64,000 bases of DNA from assembly GCA_036850595.1 (NCBI GenBank), contig CM072156.1, positions 13,216,326-13,280,325 on the forward strand, read 5' to 3'. Below are positions 24,333-35,898 of the stretch, one piece after another (position 1 is the stretch's first letter; each line of letters begins with the position of its first letter). The notes under the pieces were generated by a model. That model saw only the letters and a list, made by a program, of their open reading frames with translations. It was not told the origin of the DNA and did not search any database. The stretch is from Rhyacichthys aspro (lineage: Eukaryota; Chordata; Actinopteri; Gobiiformes; Rhyacichthyidae). The translations under genes and the position numbers were made by a program.

Positions 24333-26119
24333 TCCTGGGAAAGGATGCACTTATTTTTTACATGTACACTGGCACTTTTTATAAGGAACAGCAGGATTTT
24401 TCATAACAAGACCACAGGTGATGTGTTTGTTCTGCTGTATAGTTGTGACCATTGTCATCTCATGAACTATCACTGAAAAGTGCCTTAGGAACAGGCTGTG
24501 ATTAAATAATGAAATTATGGACTTTTACATAATGTGAATTAATTTAAAACAAATGGTCAGTTTACAAATGGTCTTTCAATCAACTTTTCAACCGTTTCTA
24601 TCAGCAAAAAAGTATTTGTAAATTCTTCTTCTCATGCAGTTTCAGAATGAGCAGGTGTTTTTATACTATTAAGACCAATGAGCAGTTTTTCTGTCTTTCA
24701 AAGAGTCTGTTAAACAACTGCATTTAAAAATTTTTCTTGTCTTATAGTCTTCCCAGTGTTTTATCTGTATTTATTGGTGTCTACAGGGGTTTAAGGTGCT
24801 TGTCACTTAGATACTGTATTAAAAAAAGACTGTTAGCAATATTATTAATAGTATAATAATATCAATGTATGTTTGAGTTTGTGTGTGTTAGTCCTCATTT
24901 AAATGTGAACTTTTACATTGTTTCTGAATATTCATTGTGTTGAATTCAGGGACAGTTTCTTTTGTAGTAATGACGAAAGAATGAAATTGTTCCTAAACTT
25001 AGAAAGTATCTCTTGAGTGCCTCTTGGAAATATTAAACAAATTATTTCATTACCAGAAACAAAGTACAGCAGTACTGTTGAAAGTCTTTTATTTATTTTT
25101 TGTTATAAAATGCCTTTCAGAGGTGTGTCTGTAGATAGAACAATACTTTGTGAAATCCAGTGAATGTCTGTATCAGGGCTCAGGTTTTGTGAGATATGCT
25201 ACCCTCTAGGTTTATTCTGAAGCACAATACAAGCTTATCTGAATGGATAATAAATGAAAGAAGCAATTTGTGAACTCCATTAGTTCTGGCCACAACCTCA
25301 GTTCCCTGAGTTAGTAACAAAGAAGTGACAACTATTAATAATTACCCTCAGTAACAACTGTATTGCATTCATATAAGCAATCTGTTAGAAAATTTTACAA
25401 ATCTAATGTGATAATAAAAGCATTTATAGATTTAATTTGTGCAGTCTATTAACAAGGCAACCAATAATAAGAGGTATGTTGTTACCCTAAACATTATCCA
25501 TTGTCAATATGTGAAAATGTCATTTTCTCATTGTAGCTTTATATATTGATGAATGTACTTTGGAAACTGTGTTTTAAACTTATGTTAATCCATGCATATC
25601 TATGGTCTGTTATTGTATGTGTTGTATGAAAGCACATAGCTTTCTTTTATTTCATTTTTTTTTATAAAAATCCAGCTCATACCACGTGTCCCTATTTAGT
25701 TGCAGTGCATTCAGCATTACAGTTATATACAGTTAAATTGTAAAAAAAGGCCAATGCTCACCTCTGGCCTCTTATAGACAAATTGTACAGGTAGATACAT
25801 CTTGGAGCAACATGCTACAAGAATTGCTTTGTTGTGAAACACAACATTGTAACAAAGATTCCTCTTGGACAGTGTATAAGTGAATTCACACTGTGCATGG
25901 TTCATTTGGTTACACCGAAATGTCTTTCAGTAATGAAAAGCCTTGTCCTCAAAGAGGTGTATCCCAGACAGGGACAGATGTGTATCGCAGTTTGGCTGTA
26001 TGTGTGTGAGTTTGTGTAAAGTCCTGGATAGCTGCTCAGTGTCTCAGCACCATAAATGTCCAGAGTGAGGTGTCCAGTAGTAGACTTTGGGTCTTTTGGC
26101 TCATCAAAGGTGAGTGAAG
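24333..26119. other. Tail-to-tail interval: 3' UTRs of the GTPase gene and aifm3
   Basis: The two neighbouring genes converge here. The sequence is AT-rich with several AATAAA or reverse-complement motifs (for example aataaatg near 25249 on plus; tttatt near 25645 for the minus gene). Exact transcript ends cannot be fixed. No other gene is supported; the open frames at 25723..26123 are extensions past real stops. Confidence 0.45.
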
Positions 26120-29100
26120 TCATTGTGAGCCTTTATCAATCAACCAAGAAATGTCTCCAGTCCTGCAACACATAATCTATGATCATCAAATCATGGCATT
26201 ATAAACAAACATACCATTATTTCATTAAGAGTGAAATTAAAAAACATAAAGCTTCACATTTGTCCGTACTTGCCAAGTCGTGCTAACATCCTGTAGTTTT
26301 TGTGCGTGCATTATTACAAAGGAAACAAGAAGGGACAGGAGACAATGACACACTGCATTATGATATGAGCTGCTTAGTGCTAAGTGTATATCCCATTAAA
26401 ATGTAATAATAGGGTCATTTTTAAGAATTGTTAATATGCTTACAAAAACTATAGTTTCATTTTTGTAAAAAAAAAAAAAAGTCAACACAAATGAGTTTTT
26501 TAATTTAATAGGACTAATGTATAAATGACTTGAAAATATGTAGTGTTTACTGAGCAGTAACAATAAGCTGAATAGCTTGTGCTGCATAATACTTTTCATG
26601 TGAAAGTCACAAGCTTTGTGGCTTGTCATGTTTAAATTCTGAATGATAACATTTATCTTTTTTTTTCTTTACAGTAAAAACCTAAAGAACATTATAGCTT
26701 TTGTAACTTTGACCAGATTTAAGAGACTTACTCCACATCTCGTTTCTTAATCGTCTTTCCAGATCCTAAGACCTCTGCCACTCGGGACACAATGGGATCA
26801 TAGTTCATGCTGGCAACAGCGACCACCTCCTCACTCCTATAGATCAAAACAGCACCAATTAATGGAAAAAACATACTTCAGTCTATTGTTATCTGTTAAA
26901 TATTTACTGAAACTGATATACTATAACGCACAAGCTTGCAAAAACCTACCTGGTATAAAATGCCACAAATCTGAGCTCATCCAGATCTCCTTGTATAATG
27001 ACATCATCAAATCCATCACCATAACCTTCACACACAAAACACAAACTAACATGGTTCAAAACTGTAGTGGTCATTAGTCATTTTTTATTTTTAAAGCAGT
27101 CATCTCAAATGACAAAAACAACACAAAACAGTAATCTCTTTATGTGACCAAACTTGTTTACAGCACATCTGCCACAGGCAAGCTACTAACACAAGTCTAG
27201 ATGACATTCCTCATCTACCTACCTGCATAACGAATGGTCTTCCCATACATGGCTGACCAAAAGTAAGGCACTGTTTTGATGTCAGAGGCTTTGCCCATTA
27301 TGCTGAGAGCTGCCATTCTTCCTGTTTGTTAGAATAAAACATCATTTTCATCATTGTGTCAGAATACAGAAACTCAGTTTATATCCTTATCTCACTTACC
27401 ATGTACATGAGCCATTTGCCAGTGTGGGATGTTCACCTTCTTATTGTTACGCAGCAGAAAAGGGAACATTACCACATCTCCTCCAGCAAAAACACCATCA
27501 ACATTTGTCTGCATCATCTAGAAACGGACCATACATTCAAATGGGATACTAAAGTGTAGCATGAAGTAGGATTTGTCCAATACCTTATTGACAGTGATAA
27601 AGCCCTTGGAATCCAGGTGGATGCCACTCTGCTTCAGGAAGCCTGTCGCAGGAACACATCCTGCGGAAGTCAACAAACATAATGCTGCAATTATGTGGCA
27701 AAATAAATGATTTTTAACCTGTCATTGAACTCACCTGTTCCTATAACACACACATCTGCCCGGAGTACTTTTCCACTCTTGAGGACAACCTCTTTTAACT
27801 GTATGATGTAAGAGCATAAAAGCATTACATACACTATATGTACAATCAATATTTTCAAGATGCACACACTGGAAAATGTGAAGGATGCTGAACAGTAAGT
27901 GATGCTTTTTCTCTCACTTTCTGAATACCTGTCCATGATGGCCTATCATCTCCGACACCTCATTAAGCATGTAGAACTTCACTCTGTTCGCCTCAAACAG
28001 CTCCAAGGGCAAAACACAGAGCGTTAAGAAGCGTTGAGAAAAGACAGAAAATTAGAGCCTTTCAGTTATTGGTGCACTGACAACAGAAGTTTATTTGTAT
28101 TAGTTTTGCTAATGATAGTACAGTACTTTAAAGAAACCGCAGGCTCCCTCTAAATGTCTTCATACCTTCATTATGGCTTTCCCTACTTTCTCCCCAAGAG
28201 CTTTTTTGAAGGGAACAGACTCAATTCCAATGATAGAGACAGAGTGGGCCTTGTCCGTGAGAGCAGCAGCCACCTCCATACCTGTCAGAGCAAGAGAAGC
28301 ACATACACAAATGTTATAATGTATAGAACAAATATTAAAAAGGTTCATAAGGATGTTGTTCCTCACCAATAAATGATGTTCCCACAATTACAGCATTCTT
28401 GTTGTTTGCCAGCCTCACTATGCTGTTTGCATCTTCAGGAGTCCGGAGATGAAACACGTTCCTTACATCTTTGCCCTTGTAGTTCATTGGTTTGGGTCTT
28501 TGGAAAGAAACACCAGATGTTTATTATGGTTTTATTTTATTTATTGATAAATGAGTATATGCATGTTATCCTTACTTGCTTCCAGTAGCAATAAAAAGTT
28601 TCCTATACTCCATCCTTACGCCATCTTCAAAGGTCACTGATCGTGTTTTGGCATCTATTGCTACCACCTTAAAAATGTAGATAATTTTTAAGGTGGTAAT
28701 TTTTTCTTAGTTCTTCATAACATTTTATCATTGTAGACTCTTACCTCTTTCTCAGTGAAAAGTTCTATGTCGTGGTTTTGTAGAAACTCTGTGGAGCGAA
28801 GTCTAAGTTGCTCAGCAGTGCTTTCTAGGGACTGAGGGGTCACAAATTAGTTCCTCAGAAAAAAATTGAAATGAAAATAAAAATATTACTTCAACTTCAA
28901 ACTGTTTTCCGTATAATTGTGTGGAATGAACCAAATATGTCTGGCCCATGAAATGATTTCTGTGTATAAGTGTGCGGTAGTGCACAGTACTAGTTGCTCC
29001 CTATTTTAGCACCACTGATCAGTATAATACTTCTACAGTCTATTAGGTAACCTTGTTGGCAAAGTCAGTGAATTGCTAGTCAGTTGGCGATGTGGTTGCA

Positions 29101-31169
29101 ATCTCTGTACAAACCTTACTCAGTTTAGGCCTGTCATAAGGAGGATGTCTATCCATGGTGCATATTACAATGCGATCAGTGAAGCCTTCTTGCCTCAGTG
29201 TCTCTGCACATACCAGACCTGCTGGACCTGTGGTGCATTTGCCATTATCAGCAACAAATAAGAAATAAACATAACAGAAAATAGTTTATTAATGTGATTA
29301 AATGCGCACTCACCTGAGCCGATAATGAGAACATGGCTGAAACCTGTGCTGGAGTTTATGACTGCTGAACATCGAGCCATGGGCTTGGTTCTTTTTTGTG
29401 ACTGAAGAGCCTGAAATTCATTAACATGATAGACAATTAATGATTCATTTATGCTTGTGTTCGAATAAATGTTCCTATTATTCTTGCTTTTACCTGCTTG
29501 TTTGCACAAATGATCACCTTGTCCTTTTCAACTCTGACCTGGAGCAAACAGACATGAGCCATGTGTACACACTTGTTTGTACTTTAAGACATGATAAGAG
29601 ACAGCACCACCAGTGAAGGTTACCTGAAAGGTAGGCAGGCTGTCCAGTCCAGGAAAGTCCTCTATGTCTCCGGTTGCTATGTTAAAACACGCACCGTGCC
29701 ATGGACAGCGGACATGTCCTTTAGACAGCACACCTTTAAGACAAATACTAATATGACAAATGTTTTATCCAATGAAATATAACTTTGCCCCTAAAGGTGT
29801 ATGAACCTTTGACCAAGGGAGCTCCATAGTGAGGACATTTGTGGCCCATGGCTGAAAACTCTCCATGTTCTTTGATCAACAAAGCTCTGCCACTTCCCAA
29901 GTCAACCTCTCTCATCCTGGAGAAAATAAAATGCTGATGAGACTATGAAGAACAACTATGACCACCCCTCCTCTTGTTAGTACTAATTTTAAGTAAAAAC
30001 ATCTTGAATCGCACATTTCTGGAGCTCTAAAGTAACAAAAGTAGTGTTTTCAAAATAATTTAACTGTGCAAAGTTTACATCCATTTTTGAGATTTATAAA
30101 ATAGAAAAGGTTGCTGAAATTGTTGCAAATTTGTTGCTCTTACTGTCCATTTTCCAAGTCTTTGACATGGCAGACCGATGCCTCCACATAGTCCCTGGAT
30201 TTGTGGTACAGGGGGAGAGGGGTGGATTCATCATCTGAGCCATGTCCCAGTGCACCATTCGCCCTGCATTCAGCAAACGGGCTTGCTTTGCCGTTCGGCG
30301 ACAGTCCATCCACCTCCTTCTCTTTTTCCAGGAGAGAGAGTTCGACTTTAACTTCAACTGCACAACAAAAACATGTTCCATTAAAATTATCTGACAATTT
30401 AGTCAAAACTTAGTTATTTTATATATATATATATAATTTATATTGTCCTCCACATTATTGCTAGTTTGTATGTCAATGCTTTAAACTTCAATATTTCTAA
30501 ACTGCCAAGAACACAGAGAGAACCCTATCATTTTAAGAGGACAAATTATAACCTTACATCCACAAGGCCAGTTATATTTAAAGAACAAACTAAACCTTGT
30601 AAGATGTACATCACATTTCCTAGAGTTTAGGTTATATTTCTGAGCAGTAATGGTTTTGTAACCCTTCAGCAGTGGGCTGTATCTGTTTTGCTGGAAAAAA
30701 GTGGTAATCATCCGGTTCTTACAGAGTAATCTGGCTGGAATTTTCTCCTGCTGAGCAAGTCTTAATTAAAATCAATGGAAAATCATAATGGTGAATGTGA
30801 TTGCAGGAGAAAAGAAAGAGAGAGCTTTCCAGAATTGAAGAGATTGTCTAGATGCTGCTTTGATATCTGTGATGAAATAGAGTTACCACATAAAATAAAT
30901 AATGTCATTAAAAACATCTTGACATGACATATTTAGCTACAATGACTTTCAAATTTTTCACAATTCATCACATTATGTCCCATGTTTTTTTTTAATGAAA
31001 ATGAAGTGTCACATATTGGTATATAAAGAAATCAACTATCATTTTAAAATGCACACTATGAATATGGCTCATAAGACTGTCAACACTGAAACTAATCTAT
31101 AACAGGTTGCTCCTCTGAAAGTCAGAGACATTGCTTGCCTGGTTTAGGTTTGGAGAAGCATCCTCCCAT
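26120..31169 (-). CDS. aifm3: Apoptosis-inducing factor mitochondria-associated 3 (AIF-like, Rieske + FAD/NAD oxidoreductase)
   Basis: Start exon 31139..31169 encodes 'MGGCFSKPKP', identical to the human N-terminus, and is followed by a GC donor. The next exon (about 30145..30360) gives 'VEVKVELSLLEKEKEVDGL' through 'VCHVKDLENGQ'. The Rieske domain follows ('GHKCPHYGAPLVKG' near 29820-29915, 'GHVRCPWHGACFNIATGD' near 29625-29731), supplying the Cys-x-His and Cys-x2-His iron-sulfur ligands. Then come 'FSHVLIIGSG' (FAD dinucleotide fold, near 29320), 'CAETLRQEGFTDRIV', the NAD-binding 'MEVAAALTDKAHSVSI' (near 28200-28285), 'KEVVLKSGKVLRADVCVIGTG' (near 27730-27800), and 'AEVLGSGKTIKKRDVE' (near 26732-26780). 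The last exon, 26120..26162, ends 'TGDISWLIDKGSQ'. The C-terminus is shorter than the longest human isoform. Known to promote apoptosis when overexpressed; physiological substrate unclear. Followed by lztr1 as in human 22q11, apart from a claudin gene between them. Confidence 0.95.
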
Positions 31170-33678
31170 GTTGGGCCCAGGATTGAGGGACTCCCTGGAA
31201 GAGTGGGGGTGTGCTCAGACCCTTGGGCCGGGCCTCCTGTTTTGGAGGGAATGGTCACACACAAGTGTAGGTCTGGGCACCTGTAGGTTCACACTGGCCA
31301 TCGCACATATCAGCTCCTCCACACCATCTATGAGTGTACACAGGCAGCATGTAACTGGTGTGAGTGCTCTAATTCATGTTTTCTGTGTATTCACTTCATT
31401 CATTACAGAAGTAGGTGTCGTACAGAAAAGTTTGAATGAAAGAGCACTGGCTTGTTGAAGAAAACCAGCCAAAGATCTGTGAGTGTGTAACCTGTTATTG
31501 CTTGTAAAAAGAAAGTAAATGTGTTAATTGGGAACATTTCCACACATTGTTACCTTTGTTCATGCATATTGCATTAGAAACTGTTAAATATTAACAGCAC
31601 TCCAACACCGATTAACTTTCTCATCACAGTGCGCTTTAAAGTGAAAGCGGGGGGCCCCTGAGGTTCAAAATCCTTCCTGTTTTATTGCCATGTTGCCCTC
31701 ATGTTGCTGCCAGCTCTGGTATGTCACCAGCACATACAGTGACTTTCTTAGAGTGCGTGAAGTCCACACAGACATAGGATGGCAGGTGGATCAGCATGGG
31801 GCAATCCATCACCAAATAATTCTATTGAGTTAACAGCTGAAAGGACTGATTGATATTCTGAGCACATCTTAATGTCCTTGAACTACAGAAAAAAGTGCGC
31901 AGAGTTGAATGGGGCACTGCTTAGTAAAGTTCCAGAGGACAAATAAGAAGTGGAAAGATCTGCTCAAACTCTAAATGTCCACAGCTCTGCAGTTAATGCT
32001 GAGAACTTACCTTTAAACTATGCACTTTCTTATCTTCATGTTAACTTTTATATGATATCATTTTACTGTAATCATAAACAAATGTCTGTGTCAAGTCCTT
32101 AAACCTTCCAGCTTTTACCAAATCAAAAACAGGCCGGGACAATGCTGTCGAAGGTTATTCATTTGTTAAAAATGGTCAACAAATTGGATCACAAAAGGCT
32201 GCCAATGTGGGGTACCAACAAGATTTCAAAGATATTTTGTGCAAAACTAAAGTAGGTTAAGCAGATTTGGTCCTCACAACATATGACGCAGATCCCAGTC
32301 TCTCACTGTTGGGCCTGTCCCCAAGCAATGCTAATAATCCTGCATGCAAACAAGCTGTCAGTTTCACTTACTTCCCTTCAAATGTAATGAGGGAGATTTA
32401 GCAACCGCAGCCCCTGGTTGGTGATGAGTTGGCTGATCTGTAAAGACTGAAAAACAGGAATGTTGAGTGCCATGTGGCTCCGTTCTGACAGGCATACAGT
32501 ATGATGAGGATGATGATAGCTATTTGACTTATCATTTGTTTTGACTAAATAAAGAAATACAGAGCCCAACCAGGACCATTTGTTATTTGCAGGTATGTCA
32601 TGTCTTAGTTAACAATTAGAGCTCAGTGATTCTCTGTAATGAAAGACCACATCTGACAGCCATCAAATTCTCTTAATATTTGACCACACCTGTCATTTAC
32701 ATGCTCCGCTTTGCTGCTGCTGTCAGTGGTTTGGTATTTTCTTTACCCTCAAGCTTAAATAGCCCCAAATAAATGAGTTTTGTGAAATCGATAAATCTAT
32801 TGAAAGGATTATACACAAAGATTTCTCTACATCCTTTTGACAGAGGCCTTCTTCAAACGCCACAAAGTGATTGACTTACATTTGCTTGTCTTAGGAGCTA
32901 CGTGCTTTCCACTATAAAAGAATGAGGAATGGATTACAGCCAAATGCAATCCCCATTAAGAAGCTGGAGCATGTAAAATACACACGAAGCCTGTACCTGA
33001 GCCTGTTCTTCTCAATGTTCTCGAAGATGAGGACCATTTAACGGGAAACTTCGGTTTGTCTAATTTGGTCAATATACAGATGTCATGGTGAGTTCAGTTT
33101 GATCACGTTATTGGTTAAATTGGTTAAACTGTACAGGTGACTTAATAAAACTCTTACTACCTATCAGCTCATGTTGCTGTGCCTTAAAGCATTCTCAGTG
33201 ATGTCATGGAAAACTATTATTTTGCAGTGGGGTGTATGACCCTACAACTGAGCTATGGTCCTGTTATTAGCCCCAGTTTTTCCCAGAAAGATCTAAATGA
33301 CACAAAAGTCATGAGCACCACAAACAGCTGAAGAACAGTGCTGTCAATCAGAGGTACAGTCAAAAAACAGTAGGCAGGAGTTTATGTTTTAAAGTTGTTT
33401 TACTTCATTTTGTTTTTCACTATTATAATGGAACCTGCTGTATTTCTAGTGTTGCATCAAATCAGTGTAAACAGCGCCACAGCACCCTGAGGAAAAGTGC
33501 TGGAGCCTGAACCACAGAGAGCAACTTCCATTCAAATACTTCTAGTTCTGTAGCTAGTGCACCAATGCAGACAAAACCTACGAGAAAACAACTCCAGGAA
33601 TAACAGACATTATTCCTGAATATTATAACGCACATTAGTCGTCTTTTACTAGAGTAATAAGTGAGTTGATGGTCTTAC
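31170..33678. other. Upstream of the first aifm3 coding exon; probable 5' intron
   Basis: No coding exon recognised. Holds the tRNA-like fragment at 33228..33261 and otherwise unique-looking AT-rich DNA. Confidence 0.35.
33228..33261 (-). repeat. tRNA-like 5' half (SINE head or tRNA fragment)
   Basis: On the minus strand the sequence contains 'TAGCTCAGTTGTAGGG', a near-perfect tRNA A-box. No matching acceptor stem or B-box is found at tRNA distance, so this is not a functional tRNA. Confidence 0.35.
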
Positions 33679-34000
33679 CACAGCCAGGGCGCATGGAGCA
33701 GGTCCACTAGAGACTGTCAAACTCCCCAGTGCTCAGCTTCCCCCCACGGAACTCGGTAGCATATTAGCACGTCCCAAAACAACCCTGTCCCTGTCCGGAA
33801 TAAGAGAGAATAAAGAGTCCCAGCCAGCGCGCGCCTCTGTTGCACCTCCAGGCGCAGGACACAGTGAACCGACCGGTCGTGGGAGTTGTGCTCTGTGTCG
33901 CAAATGCAGCACGGAGGACCTCTGCCAGTTTCCCAGCTGTGTGCAGTATTGATGGAGTTGCTGAGGGGATGCTAACACAGCATTAATTCTCACTGTCCTC
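33679..34000 (-). promoter_or_regulatory. Probable non-coding first exon and promoter region of aifm3
   Basis: A GC-richer, CpG-containing stretch (33700..33990) ends with a consensus donor (GTAAGA at 33678..33673 on minus), 2.5 kb upstream of the first aifm3 coding exon, which itself has a plausible acceptor just upstream of its ATG. The 86-codon open frame here (33733..33993) has no recognisable domain and is probably 5' UTR. Confidence 0.4.
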
Positions 34001-35244
34001 CCACCCCTCCTCTCTGTTTTTCTTTTTCTTTTCTTTTTTTTTTTTTACCAACACATCCACTTTCTCCGTTTTCTCCCTGCGTCCTGTCAGCTTCGCCCTT
34101 ACATGTCAAAGACCCGAGTTGCCAGTTAAGCCTGATCTAATATTTGCGTCCCTCCCTACTGCACTGGCCGGTCTGACTGCCCACTTCTGCGCTGCCTGCT
34201 TTATGTGCATGCATTTGTGCTGAATTTCTACAAAAAAAAATAAAAAAATCAAAGTCAGAGTCAAATGTTTGCAATGATGCGTGCTGCTGCATTCAGCAGA
34301 CACAAAATACATGGATAATTGGCACAGCCTATTGTTTTCTCATTTACTAGAGTGTTTTCAAAAAGCAGTGTACAGCAGGGAATGAGTGGTGCAGTAAGTC
34401 CCAGTTTTACTCAGGGAGGTGGGGGTGGAGTAGGATTAAAAGGTATACAGAGTCTTATAGAAATGAGCTCCCAAGATATTTCCACTCTCTTGCAGTGTGT
34501 GAAAAAAACTTGCTTGGCCTTCACAATGCTGCTGTGAGATTGTTTTTCATGTTTAAATGGGAAAACTGGAGAAAAAGTGCAGCTAAAGTTTGTGATTTGA
34601 GAGAGATCAAGAGGGGCACATGTTGCAATATGTTTTTGTTGCTCTCTGCATGTCTTATCTATCACATGTAGGTTGTATGTCAAAGTGAGGATGACAACAG
34701 AGTGACAGATCGGCTCTTCAAATGTCCAGAATCGGCCAAAATGAACCACAACATTAACAAAAGTGATTAGGGTAAAGTACAGTGGTGTTAATTAATGATT
34801 TATGGACACCAATATGATTCAAAAAGCTTAAATCTGGCTAAATAATTGTGTCACATACTGTGTAACGCGGTGTATCAACCCAAACTGTGCACCAAAGACT
34901 GTAGGAAGTGCTAAAGAAGACAGAAGTTAGTGAGTGGTGGAATGCAGCTTGGTTTTGAAAGTGTAGTTTTATATATTTTTATACATTTGCTTATTGATTT
35001 TACAATGCAAAATCTTACTTTCAAAAAGAACACATTGAGCAGGGATAACTTTGCATAGACACATAAGAGTGAGGCATGTTTTTCCAAAGGGCTTGAAAGA
35101 AATTTGTTCAGGTGTACATTTTATGTCTGTTATTTCCAAAAAACAATCCCACTTAATACATCAGCTATACGTTCACTGAAGTCCACAAGCCGACCTGTGT
35201 CCGTAAGAACATGAAATGGTGGACTGTAAATTTTTACAGTTCAG
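34001..35244. other. Intergenic between aifm3 5' region and the claudin stop codon
   Basis: Polypyrimidine and T-rich run at 34015..34047, then AT-rich sequence without recognisable exons. The right end must contain the claudin 3' UTR. Confidence 0.4.
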
Positions 35245-35898
35245 CTATAAAACCTCTGTCTTCAGGTAGTGCTGTGTCCTGTGCTTCACCCGTGGACTGT
35301 TTGGCACACTCGGGGGCCGCTGATCAAAGTCTCCCATGCACACAGCAATGAAGAAAAGGGTCCCACCAATGACAAGCGCTAGCCCTCCGAACCATCCAGA
35401 AAACATGGCCTCTCCGTGCTCCCAGCGGGGCATCACATCAGGGAAGCCCTCATTCCAAAAGTCCACCACAGTTGTGTAGGCCACTAGTGAGATAGGGGCT
35501 AGAGTGGTGAGGCCTGACATCCACGACATCACCCCGCTGAAGATGAGTAGTCCTCTTTTGAGCCTGGGCCGCTCCACAATCTCTACACCCTGCAGACCTA
35601 TAAATCCTGCTAATATAGCTAAGGCACCGGTGCCAATAGACACTGACATGAGCACCCTGGAGATCTGCAGGTCCATCGGCAGTCCCAAAATGGACTCGTA
35701 GGCCTTACACTGAATTCCCACCTCCTCTGTGTAGAGACACATGTGAAACAATCCTGAGAACCAGTTCTCCATTTCATTCAGGTCAGAATTCATCGTTTTC
35801 CAAAAAGGAAGGAATGTGGTGATCAGAGAAGTGACAAACCCACCAAAGGTCACAAAGAGAGCAGTTCTTTGCATCATTTTTGTCGTGAGGAAAACCAT
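35245..35898 (-). CDS. Claudin-22/24-like tetraspan tight-junction protein, single exon
   Basis: Uninterrupted 217-codon frame from the ATG at 35898 ('MVFLTTKMMQRTALFVTFGG'), close to the 220 residues of human claudin-24. Four hydrophobic segments lie at about residues 10-28, 80-100, 115-140 and 165-190. The first extracellular loop reads 'DLNEMENWFSGLFHMC', then a second Cys nine residues on. The claudin signature W-GLW-C-C is kept except that the GLW tryptophan is phenylalanine. 'VDFWNEGFPDVMPRWEHGEA' and 'GWFGGLALVIGG' match claudin-24 strongly. The tail ends in 'TEVL', which could be a PDZ ligand. The open frame extends 47 codons upstream to 36039, but the chosen start aligns with the family. 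Claudin-22/24 genes are intronless in mammals too. Fish claudin numbering uncertain, so no symbol. Confidence 0.88.
   Translation of the reverse strand: MVFLTTKMMQRTALFVTFGGFVTSLITTFLPFWKTMNSDLNEMENWFSGLFHMCLYTEEVGIQCKAYESILGLPMDLQISRVLMSVSIGTGALAILAGFIGLQGVEIVERPRLKRGLLIFSGVMSWMSGLTTLAPISLVAYTTVVDFWNEGFPDVMPRWEHGEAMFSGWFGGLALVIGGTLFFIAVCMGDFDQRPPSVPNSPRVKHRTQHYLKTEVL

Noticed and set aside
25902..26123. A 73-codon minus-strand frame starting 'MTSLTFDEPKDPKS'
   Set aside because: It starts at the aifm3 stop region in another frame and lies in its 3' UTR.
31135..31458. A 107-codon plus-strand frame at the aifm3 start exon
   Set aside because: It is antisense to the verified 'MGGCFSKPKP' exon and has no recognisable domain.
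33733..33993. An 86-codon minus-strand frame upstream of aifm3
   Set aside because: It sits in the GC-rich first-exon/promoter region with no domain; more likely 5' UTR.
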